Assembly: GCA_023414355.1 (NCBI GenBank)
Contig: JAEZOB010000027.1
Location: forward strand, 1 to 64,000
Length of the DNA: 64,000 nucleotides
From: Bacillota bacterium
GTDB lineage: Bacteria > Bacillota > Clostridia > Lachnospirales > Lachnospiraceae
Direction: 5' to 3'
Position numbers and translations under genes: made by a program. Below are positions 49,831 to 58,619 of the stretch, in pieces (positions within the stretch are counted from its first letter, which is position 1; every line of letters starts with the position of its first letter). Under the pieces are notes generated by a model. It was not told the DNA's origin. It worked only from the letters and a program-made list of their open reading frames with translations, and searched no databases.

Positions 49831-50516
49831 GCGTTGATAAAGCAAAGATAAGCAAGTGCATTCCTAAGAAGAGGAAGGGACAGTGCAGTGTCAAAGACAG
49901 TATGAAAGACAGTATGGAAGACAGCATGAAAGATAATATTAGAGACAATGTTAAGGGCATAGCCGAGGGCAGTATTACAGTAGAAGCCTCCTTTGTCCTT
50001 CCTCTGGTTATATTAATTACCTTTGCCTTAATTTATCTCTCTTTCTGTCTTCATGATATATGCAGGATTCGAAACGTTGTTGACGGGACACTGCATCAGG
50101 CCGGTCTTGCCTTTAAGCATGAAGCAAGCCTGGAAACAGGGGATGTCCGATATGAAGCTGTTAACCACAGAGGAGTATTTTATCTCATTACCGGGGATAC
50201 CGAGCAGGATGAGAAAGCAATGAATTATCATATCGTAAAGGAATTGTCAGGAGGACTATTGCTTTCCAAAATCATTGCGGTGGATTCTGAGGTGGGGAAG
50301 CTTTCTCTTACTGCATCCGTAAGTGTCGAAAACACGGTAAAGCTCCCTTTCTTCGGTGGTCTGTTTAAGAACTATTCATCAACAAGGATTACCGGAAACT
50401 ACCCACTTCATAATCCGGCAGAGACCATACGCATCTGCGAGACAGTACTTCATACCGGGGCTGAAATCAAGGGGATGGAACAGCTAAAGAGCACTCTTCT
50501 AAAGCTTCTTCCCTAG
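49827..50516 (+). CDS. TadE/TadF-like pseudopilin with a repetitive leader
   Basis: 229 residues, starting at the ATGA overlap with the peptidase gene. After a Lys-rich start comes a tetrapeptide-like repeat (DSMK DSME DSMK DNIR DNVK, about 49895-49956). The pseudopilin segment AEGSITVEASFVLPLVILIT then follows, with cleavage after Gly. The leader before the cleavage site is about 48 residues, unusually long. The exported domain is about 160 residues of beta-type sequence (LSLTASVSVENTVKLPFFGG). The open frame extends upstream to 49755 inside the peptidase gene but is not used. Confidence 0.87.
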   Translation: MSVDKAKISKCIPKKRKGQCSVKDSMKDSMEDSMKDNIRDNVKGIAEGSITVEASFVLPLVILITFALIYLSFCLHDICRIRNVVDGTLHQAGLAFKHEASLETGDVRYEAVNHRGVFYLITGDTEQDEKAMNYHIVKELSGGLLLSKIIAVDSEVGKLSLTASVSVENTVKLPFFGGLFKNYSSTRITGNYPLHNPAETIRICETVLHTGAEIKGMEQLKSTLLKLLP

Positions 50517-50584
50517 ATAGAGAGTTATTTAATTGAGCGGTGTAAAAGAAGATGATGCAGCGCTTATAAATTGGAGGAAAACCT

Positions 50585-52036
50585 ATGGAGGTAGAGTATA
50601 AGAAGGATCTGCGACACAACTATATGGTAATCACTGAGGAGAGTGCAATTTGTACCGAATCGTATTGTATCAGACTTCTGGAACAACAACGACTTGAGGG
50701 GATTCTGCCCCTTGAGCAACGGCAAATGAACGACAGACATTTATTTTATTATGATATCACCGGAATGCAATCCATGAATTCTTTTCTTGATAGAAGCAAG
50801 CTGGACTATGATAAGGTCCGAAACATCCTGAGCCAAATCCTGCATTCATTGGATACCGCGTATGAATTCCTATTACCAGGTGAGGATTTTATCTTAAAAC
50901 CTGATTTTATCTATCTGGATGTAATGAGCTTTCAGCCCTCTCTGTGCTTTCTGTCAGGATATCACAGTGATATTAAGGAACAGATGAATCATCTGCTGGA
51001 ATATCTGATGAATAAGGTGGATTATAGTGATAAGGACGCCGTACTTCTGGTATATCAGTTATACGCGGCAAGCCGTGAAGAAAGCTTCACGATTACACAT
51101 CTGTCTCAGGTTCTAAACAGAGAAAGTAGGTCTTATCCTTCGGTTTCAGGGCAAACAGAGGTTGCGAAAGAATCAGTTCCAAGGAATCTTTCACTTATGG
51201 AAAAGCCTATGTCCCCGGAGGAAAGACTAATTCTCGAGAAGATACCGGTTATGCTGGAGAAGGTGGAGAAGGAGGAGGAGAAGGAAAGTTATCCTATATC
51301 TACCTATCTCCTTACGGGGTTCTGTGTCATCATTGGCGGATTACTCCTCGTTTTTGGGATAACGACAGGGATACTCTATGATTCCTACGGTGAAAAAATG
51401 GACTACAGTAAGGTCGCTGCACTTCTTCTGATGATATTGTGTTTGGAAGGATACCTGCTTCGAAAAATCTGGGATCCGAAGAATAAGATATCAAGAATAA
51501 TCACGAAAAGCGAATATATTGATCCGCGGATAGAAGCAGACGACTTAGTAGGTCAAGCCAATCGAAGAAAACCCGATTTTGAAGTGAAGCTGAAAGAGGA
51601 ATCGACGATGTCTTCAGAGCCCAAAATAGCAGAGAAACCGGATATTATAAATCCCTTAAGAGATAAGAAACAACAGGAAGAGGACTATAATCCCACCTGT
51701 CTGTTAAGTGATATCAGAATGGAGTCAGAGGCTTCAATGCTTTGTCTGAAACCCGAAAAAGGTTCGGGATATCAGCCAATTCCTCTCACGGAATATCCAT
51801 TTTTCATAGGGAAATTAAAGGAAAATGTAGACTATTGCCTGGATCAGAAGGTGATCAGCAGATTTCATGCCAAGATCACTAGGGAAGAGGAAAAATATTA
51901 TATCACAGATCTCAACTCTACGAACGGAACCTATGTAAACAGTCAACTGCTCCGGACATATGAGAAGAAGGAAATAGTTCTCGGGGATGAGATCGCTTTT
52001 GCAAATATCAGTTATCATTTTCTTCAAAGCATTTGA
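50585..52036 (+). CDS. DUF6382-FHA membrane protein of the Tad locus
   Basis: 483 residues. The N-terminal ~180 residues match the DUF6382 type, a kinase-like helical domain (HNYMVITEESAI ... FDRSKLDY-like FLDRSKLDYDKVRNILSQI ... LKPDFIYLDV). Two TM helices lie near 240-262 and 277-293. The C-terminal FHA domain (about 395-480) has the phosphothreonine-binding residues in FFIGKLKENVDYCLDQKVISRFHAKI and ITDLNSTNGTYVN. It would bind Thr-phosphorylated partners at the membrane. It is the last gene of the pilus block, 68 nt after the pseudopilin. A regulatory or assembly role is inferred. Confidence 0.85.
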   Translation: MEVEYKKDLRHNYMVITEESAICTESYCIRLLEQQRLEGILPLEQRQMNDRHLFYYDITGMQSMNSFLDRSKLDYDKVRNILSQILHSLDTAYEFLLPGEDFILKPDFIYLDVMSFQPSLCFLSGYHSDIKEQMNHLLEYLMNKVDYSDKDAVLLVYQLYAASREESFTITHLSQVLNRESRSYPSVSGQTEVAKESVPRNLSLMEKPMSPEERLILEKIPVMLEKVEKEEEKESYPISTYLLTGFCVIIGGLLLVFGITTGILYDSYGEKMDYSKVAALLLMILCLEGYLLRKIWDPKNKISRIITKSEYIDPRIEADDLVGQANRRKPDFEVKLKEESTMSSEPKIAEKPDIINPLRDKKQQEEDYNPTCLLSDIRMESEASMLCLKPEKGSGYQPIPLTEYPFFIGKLKENVDYCLDQKVISRFHAKITREEEKYYITDLNSTNGTYVNSQLLRTYEKKEIVLGDEIAFANISYHFLQSI

Positions 52037-52257
52037 AACAATTAAATTTCTCCCGAATTTATAGAAAGGTTTAAGCTTCTTAGCAAATGATATAGCATGT
52101 GGGACTTATATGCGTTATAATTAATCAAAGAACCGGTAAGGGATAAATTGCATATCTTGAGAGAATATCGAAACGACACAGATAACTTCCGGGAAAGATT
52201 TTGATATTGTGATACTAAGTATGACTGCAGGCATAAAGTAAGCAGAAGGGAGTATTC

Positions 52258-53589
52258 GTGGAGAAAATGAACAAGAAGATAAACAAGAAGATAGACAAGA
52301 AGGTAAGCAATAGGATAGACAATAAGAGAAACAAGAGGGTGAGCAAGAAGACAGATAAGACGATGCTAAATTTACTAGATAGAGGTATCGTAGCTATCAT
52401 AATTATCATATGTATCTTTTCGGTATGTAAAACGGCACCCATAGATGCTCAGGCAAAGAGTCAAAGCTCTGCGTATACAGTTACCACAACGAGTAAGCCC
52501 TGTGATAAGTCAGCGAAATATACTACTTATAATAAATACACCAGGAACTATTATACGCTTCTATCCTACTTAAAAAAATTAGAAAATGCGGGAGGCGGCA
52601 CCCTGATCTTGGAAAAAGGGGTTTATCACATTACAAATACGCTTTACATACCTTCTAATGTTACGATTAAATTAAAAGATGGAGTAAAGCTTGTTAAGGA
52701 AACGAAGACAGGAACGAACAAGTTTGCAGCTTCCCATTCGATTTTCCAGCTGTGCTCCAACTTAAATAGTGCTAAGAAGGGTGCTTATAATAAGTATGAT
52801 GGGGAAGCCAATATATCAATCGTTGGTGAGGGAACAGCCGAAATAGATCTAAATTATGATACAGATACAGTCGGAATCATGATGTGTCATAATAGCAATA
52901 TCACAATTAGCAACATAGTATTTAGCAATATGCACAGCGGGCATTTTATTGAACTGGATGCATCTACAGATGTAACGATTACAAAGTGTACTTTTCAGAA
53001 GCATAAGGATTCCCCCAACAATAATAAAGAAGCGATCAATATAGATACACCGGACAGAGTCACGAATGGTTTTCATGCAGATTGGTCCTCTTACGATAAG
53101 ACACCAAATAAGAATATTACAATCTCCGACTGTACCTTTGAAGACTTGGAGCGTGCAATAGGAACGCATAAGTATTCAGAGAATAAGTTGCATGAGAATG
53201 TTCAAATATTAAATAATGTAATCAGTAATTGTGATCAGGACGCAATTCGTGTCATGAACTGGAATAAGCCCGTGATCAAGGGCAACACAATTAGCAATGT
53301 AGCAGACAAAAAGGCTGGGTTAAGAGCAATTTTAGTCAGTGGGGTGATCGATCCGCAGATTTCAGAGAATGTATTTACAAAGGTATCCCGACCGATCCAG
53401 ATCATCCCTTGGAAGAATGATGGGGATGGTAGCGAATACAGTATTATTTATAATACAATCAATGCAGAGTGTATCGAGTTAATGAAAAATAATGTGTTAG
53501 AAGAATGTGATGAGAATTTTATCCGCTATAATAAGACATATCATGAATATAGAGAAAACACGGAGAAGATACCGGTAGGAAGTAATTGA
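52258..53589 (+). CDS. Secreted right-handed beta-helix protein
   Basis: 443 residues. An unusually long, repetitive basic start (NKKINKKIDKKVSNRIDNKR and on) precedes a hydrophobic signal segment near residues 44-60 (IVAIIIIICIFSVC), then AQAKS. From about residue 95 the sequence is a parallel beta-helix of the pectate-lyase type, with coils such as VTITKCTFQKHK, NITISDCTFEDLE and VQILNNVISNC, and IKGNTISNV. It probably acts on or binds polysaccharide at the cell surface; catalytic residues are not identified. GTG 52258 follows AAGGGAG; ATG 52267 is an alternative. Its TGA stop abuts the stop of the minus-strand esterase gene. A link to the pilus locus is possible but unproven. Confidence 0.8.
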   Translation: MEKMNKKINKKIDKKVSNRIDNKRNKRVSKKTDKTMLNLLDRGIVAIIIIICIFSVCKTAPIDAQAKSQSSAYTVTTTSKPCDKSAKYTTYNKYTRNYYTLLSYLKKLENAGGGTLILEKGVYHITNTLYIPSNVTIKLKDGVKLVKETKTGTNKFAASHSIFQLCSNLNSAKKGAYNKYDGEANISIVGEGTAEIDLNYDTDTVGIMMCHNSNITISNIVFSNMHSGHFIELDASTDVTITKCTFQKHKDSPNNNKEAINIDTPDRVTNGFHADWSSYDKTPNKNITISDCTFEDLERAIGTHKYSENKLHENVQILNNVISNCDQDAIRVMNWNKPVIKGNTISNVADKKAGLRAILVSGVIDPQISENVFTKVSRPIQIIPWKNDGDGSEYSIIYNTINAECIELMKNNVLEECDENFIRYNKTYHEYRENTEKIPVGSN

Positions 53590-54267
53590 TCATACCTCTG
53601 CACAGAGCCAGCGGATTGCCTTAGCGATTCGCTCTGGGACATCTGCAAAATGATTTCCTGAGTTCAACTCAAACACGGTCTTTGAGCCCATGGACTGAAG
53701 GAGCTGTTTTGCTTTCCTGGTACTGAGCTCCACGGTTGCGAGTCGCGGATTCTTTACCTCGCTTTCCCGGTCACCCAGCGAGAAATAAACACGCTTTGGT
53801 TGCCTGACCGGTTGGTTGGCTTTAAGAAATTCCAGAAACCCGTCATACCACAAGGAACCTGATACAGAGGCTACGCTGTCAAAAAGCGCTGTGCCGTACA
53901 GGGCATAAAGGGAGAATAAGCCCGCCAGGGAATATCCCAAAAGCATACGGATAGAGGGAAGCATCCCAAATGATTTCTCAACAGTCGGAAGGATCTTCTC
54001 TGTCAATTCCCTAAGATATGCATCGGCACCACCTGAAAAATCATTTCCGCTACGAAAGGCTCTTTTTGCGGGCCAGGGAGATAAATCGCAATCCCAGTCC
54101 GCACCTTCCAAAGCGACCAGTATAATATTTAAATCAGTGAGAAGCTCAGCCACTGCTTCTGCTGTGTCCTGATTGAGATGTGTATATAAAACAGGACAGT
54201 CCATAGAAGCTCCCATAGAAAAAATCGTAGCGGAATATCCGCCAATTGTCATAGTATGCTTTTCCAT
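53590..54267 (-). CDS. Alpha/beta-hydrolase (esterase D-like)
   Basis: 225 residues. The nucleophile elbow GYSLAG (Ser near residue 112), an acid in LGDRESEVKN and a His in GNHFADV form a plausible Ser-Asp/Glu-His triad. DWDCDLSPWPAKRAF resembles the lid region of siderophore/S-formylglutathione-type esterases. There is no signal peptide, so it is cytoplasmic. The substrate is unknown. It ends exactly where the convergent beta-helix gene ends; no terminator separates them. Confidence 0.83.
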   Translation of the reverse strand: MEKHTMTIGGYSATIFSMGASMDCPVLYTHLNQDTAEAVAELLTDLNIILVALEGADWDCDLSPWPAKRAFRSGNDFSGGADAYLRELTEKILPTVEKSFGMLPSIRMLLGYSLAGLFSLYALYGTALFDSVASVSGSLWYDGFLEFLKANQPVRQPKRVYFSLGDRESEVKNPRLATVELSTRKAKQLLQSMGSKTVFELNSGNHFADVPERIAKAIRWLCAEV

Positions 54268-54433
54268 CCTTAATCACGCTCTGTTTCATAAATTTAGCTC
54301 TCTGGACGATAAATCGTTCCGTGTCGCTTTTCTTATTACATCATAGATCAAATGCCATTCGATTTCAATACCGTAACAGACAGGCATAACCGGAGAGGCT
54401 GAGTAAGAGACAATGAGCTTCAATTAGTAATTA

Positions 54434-54461
54434 TTGCATTAATATTCCAGAATGCTATAAT
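54434..54461 (+). promoter_or_regulatory. Predicted promoter of the four-TM protein gene
   Basis: TTGCAT (54434-54439), a 16-nt spacer, TATAAT (54456-54461), 38 nt before the ATG at 54500. Confidence 0.6.
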
Positions 54462-54499
54462 GTACTTAGTTACAAAATCTAATAAATAGGAGTGATACT

Positions 54500-55231
54500 A
54501 TGGAAAAAATGAAAGGCTTCTTTGATGAATTCTTTTTTGACACCGGAATTACACCTGTTTGCATTATTGCCGTACCCTTCGTTCTTATCGCGCTATATCA
54601 AGGGACCATTAAGGATGTGGAAAACTTGGGATTTATTACTTACGCCATTGTTATTATCCTGTTGATCGTTATGGCGAAAATTGGGCGTGAGATTGGAAAG
54701 AAATACGAAGCGATCATGTTTAAAGAATTAGGAGAAAAACCAACTACAATAGTGATGCGATACAGTGATCACAGAATTGACGAACATACTAAAACCAGAT
54801 ATCACGAAAAACTAAATGAATTAATCTCTGAGCTTAATTTACCACTCTCGAAAGAGGAAGAAAAGGAAGATGCTGATGAACTATATCAATCAGCCATTAA
54901 TTGGCTGAGGACAAACAGAGGAAATGACACAACGAAGTATCGCGCTGCTTATCGTGCTTTGAAGGATTATAATTTTTGGAGAAACTTACTGGGATTGAAG
55001 TATTTAGCCATTACCTTGTATGGTCTGTTTGCAGTCAGGGAACTATACACGCTTCAGAAATTTGATTTTCAGAAACTATTTCTCAACCCCTTTCCGGAGT
55101 ATTTTGCATTCCTTGTTTTTATTATTAGTGCGATTCTGGTTCGCCTATTTGTCGATATGAAGGTTGTTAAAAGAAAGGCCTTTGATTATGCAGTAGCCTT
55201 AATAGAAAGCTGTGATATCCAATCGGAGTAA
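54500..55231 (+). CDS. Uncharacterised four-TM membrane protein
   Basis: 243 residues. Two TM helices near residues 18-36 and 42-60, and two near 165-180 and 200-218, flank a cytoplasmic domain of about 100 residues. That domain contains KPTTIVMRYSDHRIDEHTK, then RYHEKLNELISELNLPLS, then YRAAYRALKDYNFWRNLLGLK. The pattern of two TM, soluble core, two TM looks conserved rather than random. I could not assign a characterised family. The layout resembles membrane effectors of some defence systems, but no partner gene (nucleotidyltransferase, sensor) lies beside it. It is monocistronic, with its own promoter and terminator. Confidence 0.75.
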   Translation: MEKMKGFFDEFFFDTGITPVCIIAVPFVLIALYQGTIKDVENLGFITYAIVIILLIVMAKIGREIGKKYEAIMFKELGEKPTTIVMRYSDHRIDEHTKTRYHEKLNELISELNLPLSKEEEKEDADELYQSAINWLRTNRGNDTTKYRAAYRALKDYNFWRNLLGLKYLAITLYGLFAVRELYTLQKFDFQKLFLNPFPEYFAFLVFIISAILVRLFVDMKVVKRKAFDYAVALIESCDIQSE

Positions 55232-55300
55232 CGGCAAAGACTTACAAGTATCATATACATATTACATTAATATAGGGATCAGTATTTAACCAAGAGTAAT

Positions 55301-55345
55301 AGCGGATAATCACTTTAGCAATTCAAAGATTATCCGCTTTATTTG
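55301..55345 (+). terminator. Intrinsic terminator
   Basis: A perfect 11-bp stem, agcggataatc / gattatccgct, with a 16-nt loop is followed by ttattt. It closes the four-TM protein gene. Confidence 0.85.
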
Positions 55346-55476
55346 ATGTGTCTGACCAGCCGATTTGCTTGGTAGAAGGGGGCTTCCTGCAACAATAAAA
55401 GCCTTGTAAATATTGGAACGAGAGTATACAATACTATTGAAGCATTTGATTCTTTTCGTGATTGGGGGTACTTAAG

Positions 55477-55740
55477 ATGAAGAGACGATATGATGTTATA
55501 TTTGTAGCGGGACTGCTGCTGTTTTTGCTTATCGCGAACTTCATTGGTAATGCAATTATCAAGGGAATACTGCTGTTGTTGTTTTCTTTGGGTTTGATCT
55601 GGAATACGGTTTTAAAGCTATTGGAAAAGAGAAAAGGAAAGCTTGGAATACAGATCTTCTATGCATTTTTGCTGCTGCTTGATGTGGTGTTGGCGTTTTC
55701 TGCGATAGCAGTTATCGTCCTGGCAGTGATCGAAGGGTGA
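55477..55740 (+). CDS. Small three-TM membrane protein
   Basis: 87 residues, hydrophobic, with TM segments near residues 6-23, 24-42 and 58-82 separated by a short basic loop (LLEKRKGKLG). No family is recognised. ATG 55477 follows a GGGGGTA site about 8 nt upstream; a GTG at 55462 would add five residues. It is flanked by an AT-rich repeat downstream. It could be a real small membrane protein of unknown function. Confidence 0.6.
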   Translation: MKRRYDVIFVAGLLLFLLIANFIGNAIIKGILLLLFSLGLIWNTVLKLLEKRKGKLGIQIFYAFLLLLDVVLAFSAIAVIVLAVIEG

Positions 55741-55780
55741 GAATAAAGTCTGAGATTACTTTCGCTACAAATGATTATAA

Positions 55781-55850
55781 AGTAGAAGTAAGAAATAAAG
55801 AGTAGATAAGAAATAAAGAGAAGATAAAAAATAAAGAGTAGAAGATTAAG
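55781..55850 (+). repeat. AT/purine-rich 18-20-bp tandem repeat
   Basis: Three to four units of the form agtaga(ag)taagaaataaag, the second and third exactly 18 nt apart (55801 and 55819). It is non-coding and lies upstream of the glpK promoter. The composition resembles the 13830-13985 purine-rich tail. Confidence 0.7.
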
Positions 55851-55891
55851 AGACGGTAAGTAAAAGACAATCGGAATATGGGATAGAAGAT

Positions 55892-55919
55892 TTCGAATGT
55901 ACCATACAGTTAATATAAT
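55892..55919 (+). promoter_or_regulatory. Predicted glpK operon promoter
   Basis: TTCGAA (55892-55897), a 16-nt spacer, TATAAT (55914-55919), 40 nt before the TTG start. The -10 is consensus and the -35 is weak, which fits an activated promoter. Confidence 0.5.
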
Positions 55920-55958
55920 CTTGAGAAGTTAGCCGCTGCTGCGGAGGAGGTTTATCCA

Positions 55959-57449
55959 TTGAAAGAATATGTAATGGCCCTTGATCAGGGTACGACAAGC
56001 TCCAGGTGCATTATATTTGATAAACAGGGAAAAATGAAAAGCATAGCTCAGAAGGAATTTACACAGATCTATCCGAAACCGGGTTGGGTGGAGCATGATC
56101 CGATGGAAATCTGGTCCTCTCAGATTTCTGTGGCTACGGAGGCTATGGCAAAGCTTGGGATCACGGCAGATCAGATCGCATCTATCGGTATCACGAATCA
56201 ACGAGAGACAACCATCGTTTGGAATAAGCACACCGGACAGCCCATCTATAACGCTATAGTATGGCAATGCCGCAGGACCTCGGATATAATTGAAGAGCTG
56301 AAGGCCAAGGGGTTGGAGGACTATATTAAGGAAAGAACCGGACTAATTCCCGATGCTTATTTTTCGGGAACAAAGATTAAATGGATTCTCGACCATGTAG
56401 ATGGAGCCAGAGAAGCTGCAAAAGCCGGGGAGCTGCTCTTTGGTACTGTAGATACCTGGATTATCTGGAATCTGACCAAAGGAAAGACATTTGTCACAGA
56501 TTATTCGAATGCTTCCAGGACAATGCTTTTTGATATCAGAAGGCTGACCTGGGATGAGAGAATTTTAGAGGAGCTTGATATCCCTGTTCAGCTGCTTTCA
56601 GAGGTTAAGCCCTCCAGCTGTATCTATGGTTATACTGACAGGGCATTGTTCGGCGAAGCTATCGCCATCGCAGGTGCAGCGGGCGATCAGCAGGCTGCAT
56701 TGTTCGGTCAATGCTGTCATAATAAGGGTGACGTGAAAAACACTTACGGTACCGGTTGTTTCCTACTCATGAACACCGGAACTGAAGCAATTACCTCGAA
56801 GCATGGATTGATCACAACGATAGCCGCATCCACCGGACCGGAGGTTTCCTATGCGCTGGAGGGAAGTGTATTTGTTGCCGGGGCAGCAGTACAATGGCTG
56901 CGTGATGAGCTTCAACTGATCCGTAACGCTGCGGAGAGCGAGAAATTTGCTTTGCAGGTTCCGGATACGAATGGCGTATATGTCGTCCCGGCTTTTGCAG
57001 GTCTTGGTGCGCCCTATTGGGATCAATATGCCAGAGGGGCAATCGTAGGGATTACCCGAGGCTGTAACCGGGATCATATCATTCGTGCGACATTGGAGGC
57101 CATCGCCTATCAGACACAGGATGTACTGAAAGCGATGGAGGGGGATTCAGGAATTACACTGAAATCTCTGAAGGTTGACGGAGGAGCCTGTGCCAATCGT
57201 TTTCTGATGCAGTTTCAGGCAGATATCCTGAACTCTGAAGTACTGAAGCCGGAATGCATCGAGACTACCGCACTTGGGGCTGCTTATCTGGCAGGACTTG
57301 CTGTCGGCTTCTGGAAGGATAGAGATGAAATCAGAACGAATTGGGCTTTGGCTGAAACCTTTCGTCCGAATATGTCAGATGAAACTCGGGAAACGCTGAT
57401 TGCCGGATGGAAGAAGGCTGTGAAACGTTCCTTTGCATGGGAAGACTAA
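55959..57449 (+). CDS. glpK: Glycerol kinase
   Basis: 496 residues, a full-length FGGY-family kinase making sn-glycerol 3-phosphate from glycerol and ATP. Signatures are ALDQGTTSSRCIIFD (phosphate loop), GWVEHDPMEIW, GITNQRETTIVWNKHTGQPI, GAAGDQQAALFGQ and the C-terminal LKVDGGACANRFLMQFQADI. It starts at TTG 55959 with GGAGGAGG 8 nt upstream. No glycerol facilitator or dehydrogenase is adjacent. The rhomboid gene follows after 12 nt, so it heads a three-gene operon. Confidence 0.97.
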   Translation: MKEYVMALDQGTTSSRCIIFDKQGKMKSIAQKEFTQIYPKPGWVEHDPMEIWSSQISVATEAMAKLGITADQIASIGITNQRETTIVWNKHTGQPIYNAIVWQCRRTSDIIEELKAKGLEDYIKERTGLIPDAYFSGTKIKWILDHVDGAREAAKAGELLFGTVDTWIIWNLTKGKTFVTDYSNASRTMLFDIRRLTWDERILEELDIPVQLLSEVKPSSCIYGYTDRALFGEAIAIAGAAGDQQAALFGQCCHNKGDVKNTYGTGCFLLMNTGTEAITSKHGLITTIAASTGPEVSYALEGSVFVAGAAVQWLRDELQLIRNAAESEKFALQVPDTNGVYVVPAFAGLGAPYWDQYARGAIVGITRGCNRDHIIRATLEAIAYQTQDVLKAMEGDSGITLKSLKVDGGACANRFLMQFQADILNSEVLKPECIETTALGAAYLAGLAVGFWKDRDEIRTNWALAETFRPNMSDETRETLIAGWKKAVKRSFAWED

Positions 57450-57461
57450 AAGGATTGCTAT

Positions 57462-58619
57462 ATGATTGAAAAAAGACTGGATACAATCTTAACTGATCTG
57501 GGCTTTTCCAGGATGGACTCCAATGCTACCGGAATTTATCTTTTCTATCGGATGGAGGAGAACAGTAGGATCAGTGAAAGCTCCAGGTTTATGATGATAT
57601 CCGTCATCCATGCGATTGACGGGAATGAACTGACCAGGGAGCAATACGAACACATTCTGGAGAAGATGAAGCACAGTATCGCAAATACTAATCCGACCGA
57701 TATCCGGCTGCTGAGCCTTGTATTGACGGCGTCCCCTGAGAATGCGAGACTGCTCTGTATCGATCAGCCTGAGGATAACCATTGGATTATTGATCTGGAA
57801 GCCCTGCGTCTCATGCTTTATGAGAACCATTTTGCCGATAACCACCTCAGTGAAGAATTGCAGGTTTTTAGAAATAGGCTTGAAGAGCTTCTGGAGGAGG
57901 AATATCTCCTAAGGCAGGAGCAGAGAAATTCTGATCCAAGCCTTCATCATTCTGCTGAGTATGCTTCGATGCCTCAGCCGGCGCAGAGAAAGAACAAGAT
58001 CCTTTCTCCGGTTAATACGTGCATCATCCTGTTAAACGTACTTGCTTATATATTGACTTATTTTATACCGGCCTTCGGAGGAACAGATAAGACGCTGGCA
58101 GCAGGAGCACTGTCCTGGTACTATGTGATTAGGGAGGGAGAATATTACCGTATTTTAACCTCTATGTTTCTACATGCAGATGTCAGTCATCTGTTCAATA
58201 ATATGCTGGTGCTGCTCTTTGTGGGATATCACCTGGAGCGTGCAGCGGGTAAACTGAAATACTTATTGATATATATGGGAGGAGGAATTCTTGCGGGGAT
58301 TGCCTCCATCGGTTATAATATGTGGGAAGAATACAACCGGCTGGCGGACGGAACGACCGTCTCAATCGGGGCTTCCGGAGCGATATTCGGAGTTGTGGGA
58401 GCTATGCTTCTCATCGTAATCGTGAATCGCGGAAGACTGGAAGAGATTAGTACCAGACAGATGGTGATTTTTGTGGTACTTAGCCTTTACGGTGGGATCA
58501 CAAATACCCGGATAGACCAGGCAGCCCATGTCGGAGGCTTTGTGGCGGGATTTATTCTGGCGGCACTGCTTTACCGCAAGACCGCAAAGAATACATCAGG
58601 AGGAGAGGTTGATATATGA
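57462..58619 (+). CDS. Rhomboid-family intramembrane serine protease with an N-terminal domain
   Basis: 385 residues. Residues 1-160 form a soluble cytoplasmic domain of unknown fold that ends in a Glu-rich helix. The rhomboid core from about residue 185 has six or seven TM helices. Conserved HLFNNMLVLLFVGYHLE supplies the His/Asn of the oxyanion region, GASGAIFGVVGAML carries the catalytic Ser305, and AAHVGGFVAGF carries His356. The Ser-His dyad is complete, so it is probably active in cleaving membrane proteins. It overlaps the next gene by 4 nt (ATGA), implying coupled translation. Confidence 0.92.
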   Translation: MIEKRLDTILTDLGFSRMDSNATGIYLFYRMEENSRISESSRFMMISVIHAIDGNELTREQYEHILEKMKHSIANTNPTDIRLLSLVLTASPENARLLCIDQPEDNHWIIDLEALRLMLYENHFADNHLSEELQVFRNRLEELLEEEYLLRQEQRNSDPSLHHSAEYASMPQPAQRKNKILSPVNTCIILLNVLAYILTYFIPAFGGTDKTLAAGALSWYYVIREGEYYRILTSMFLHADVSHLFNNMLVLLFVGYHLERAAGKLKYLLIYMGGGILAGIASIGYNMWEEYNRLADGTTVSIGASGAIFGVVGAMLLIVIVNRGRLEEISTRQMVIFVVLSLYGGITNTRIDQAAHVGGFVAGFILAALLYRKTAKNTSGGEVDI

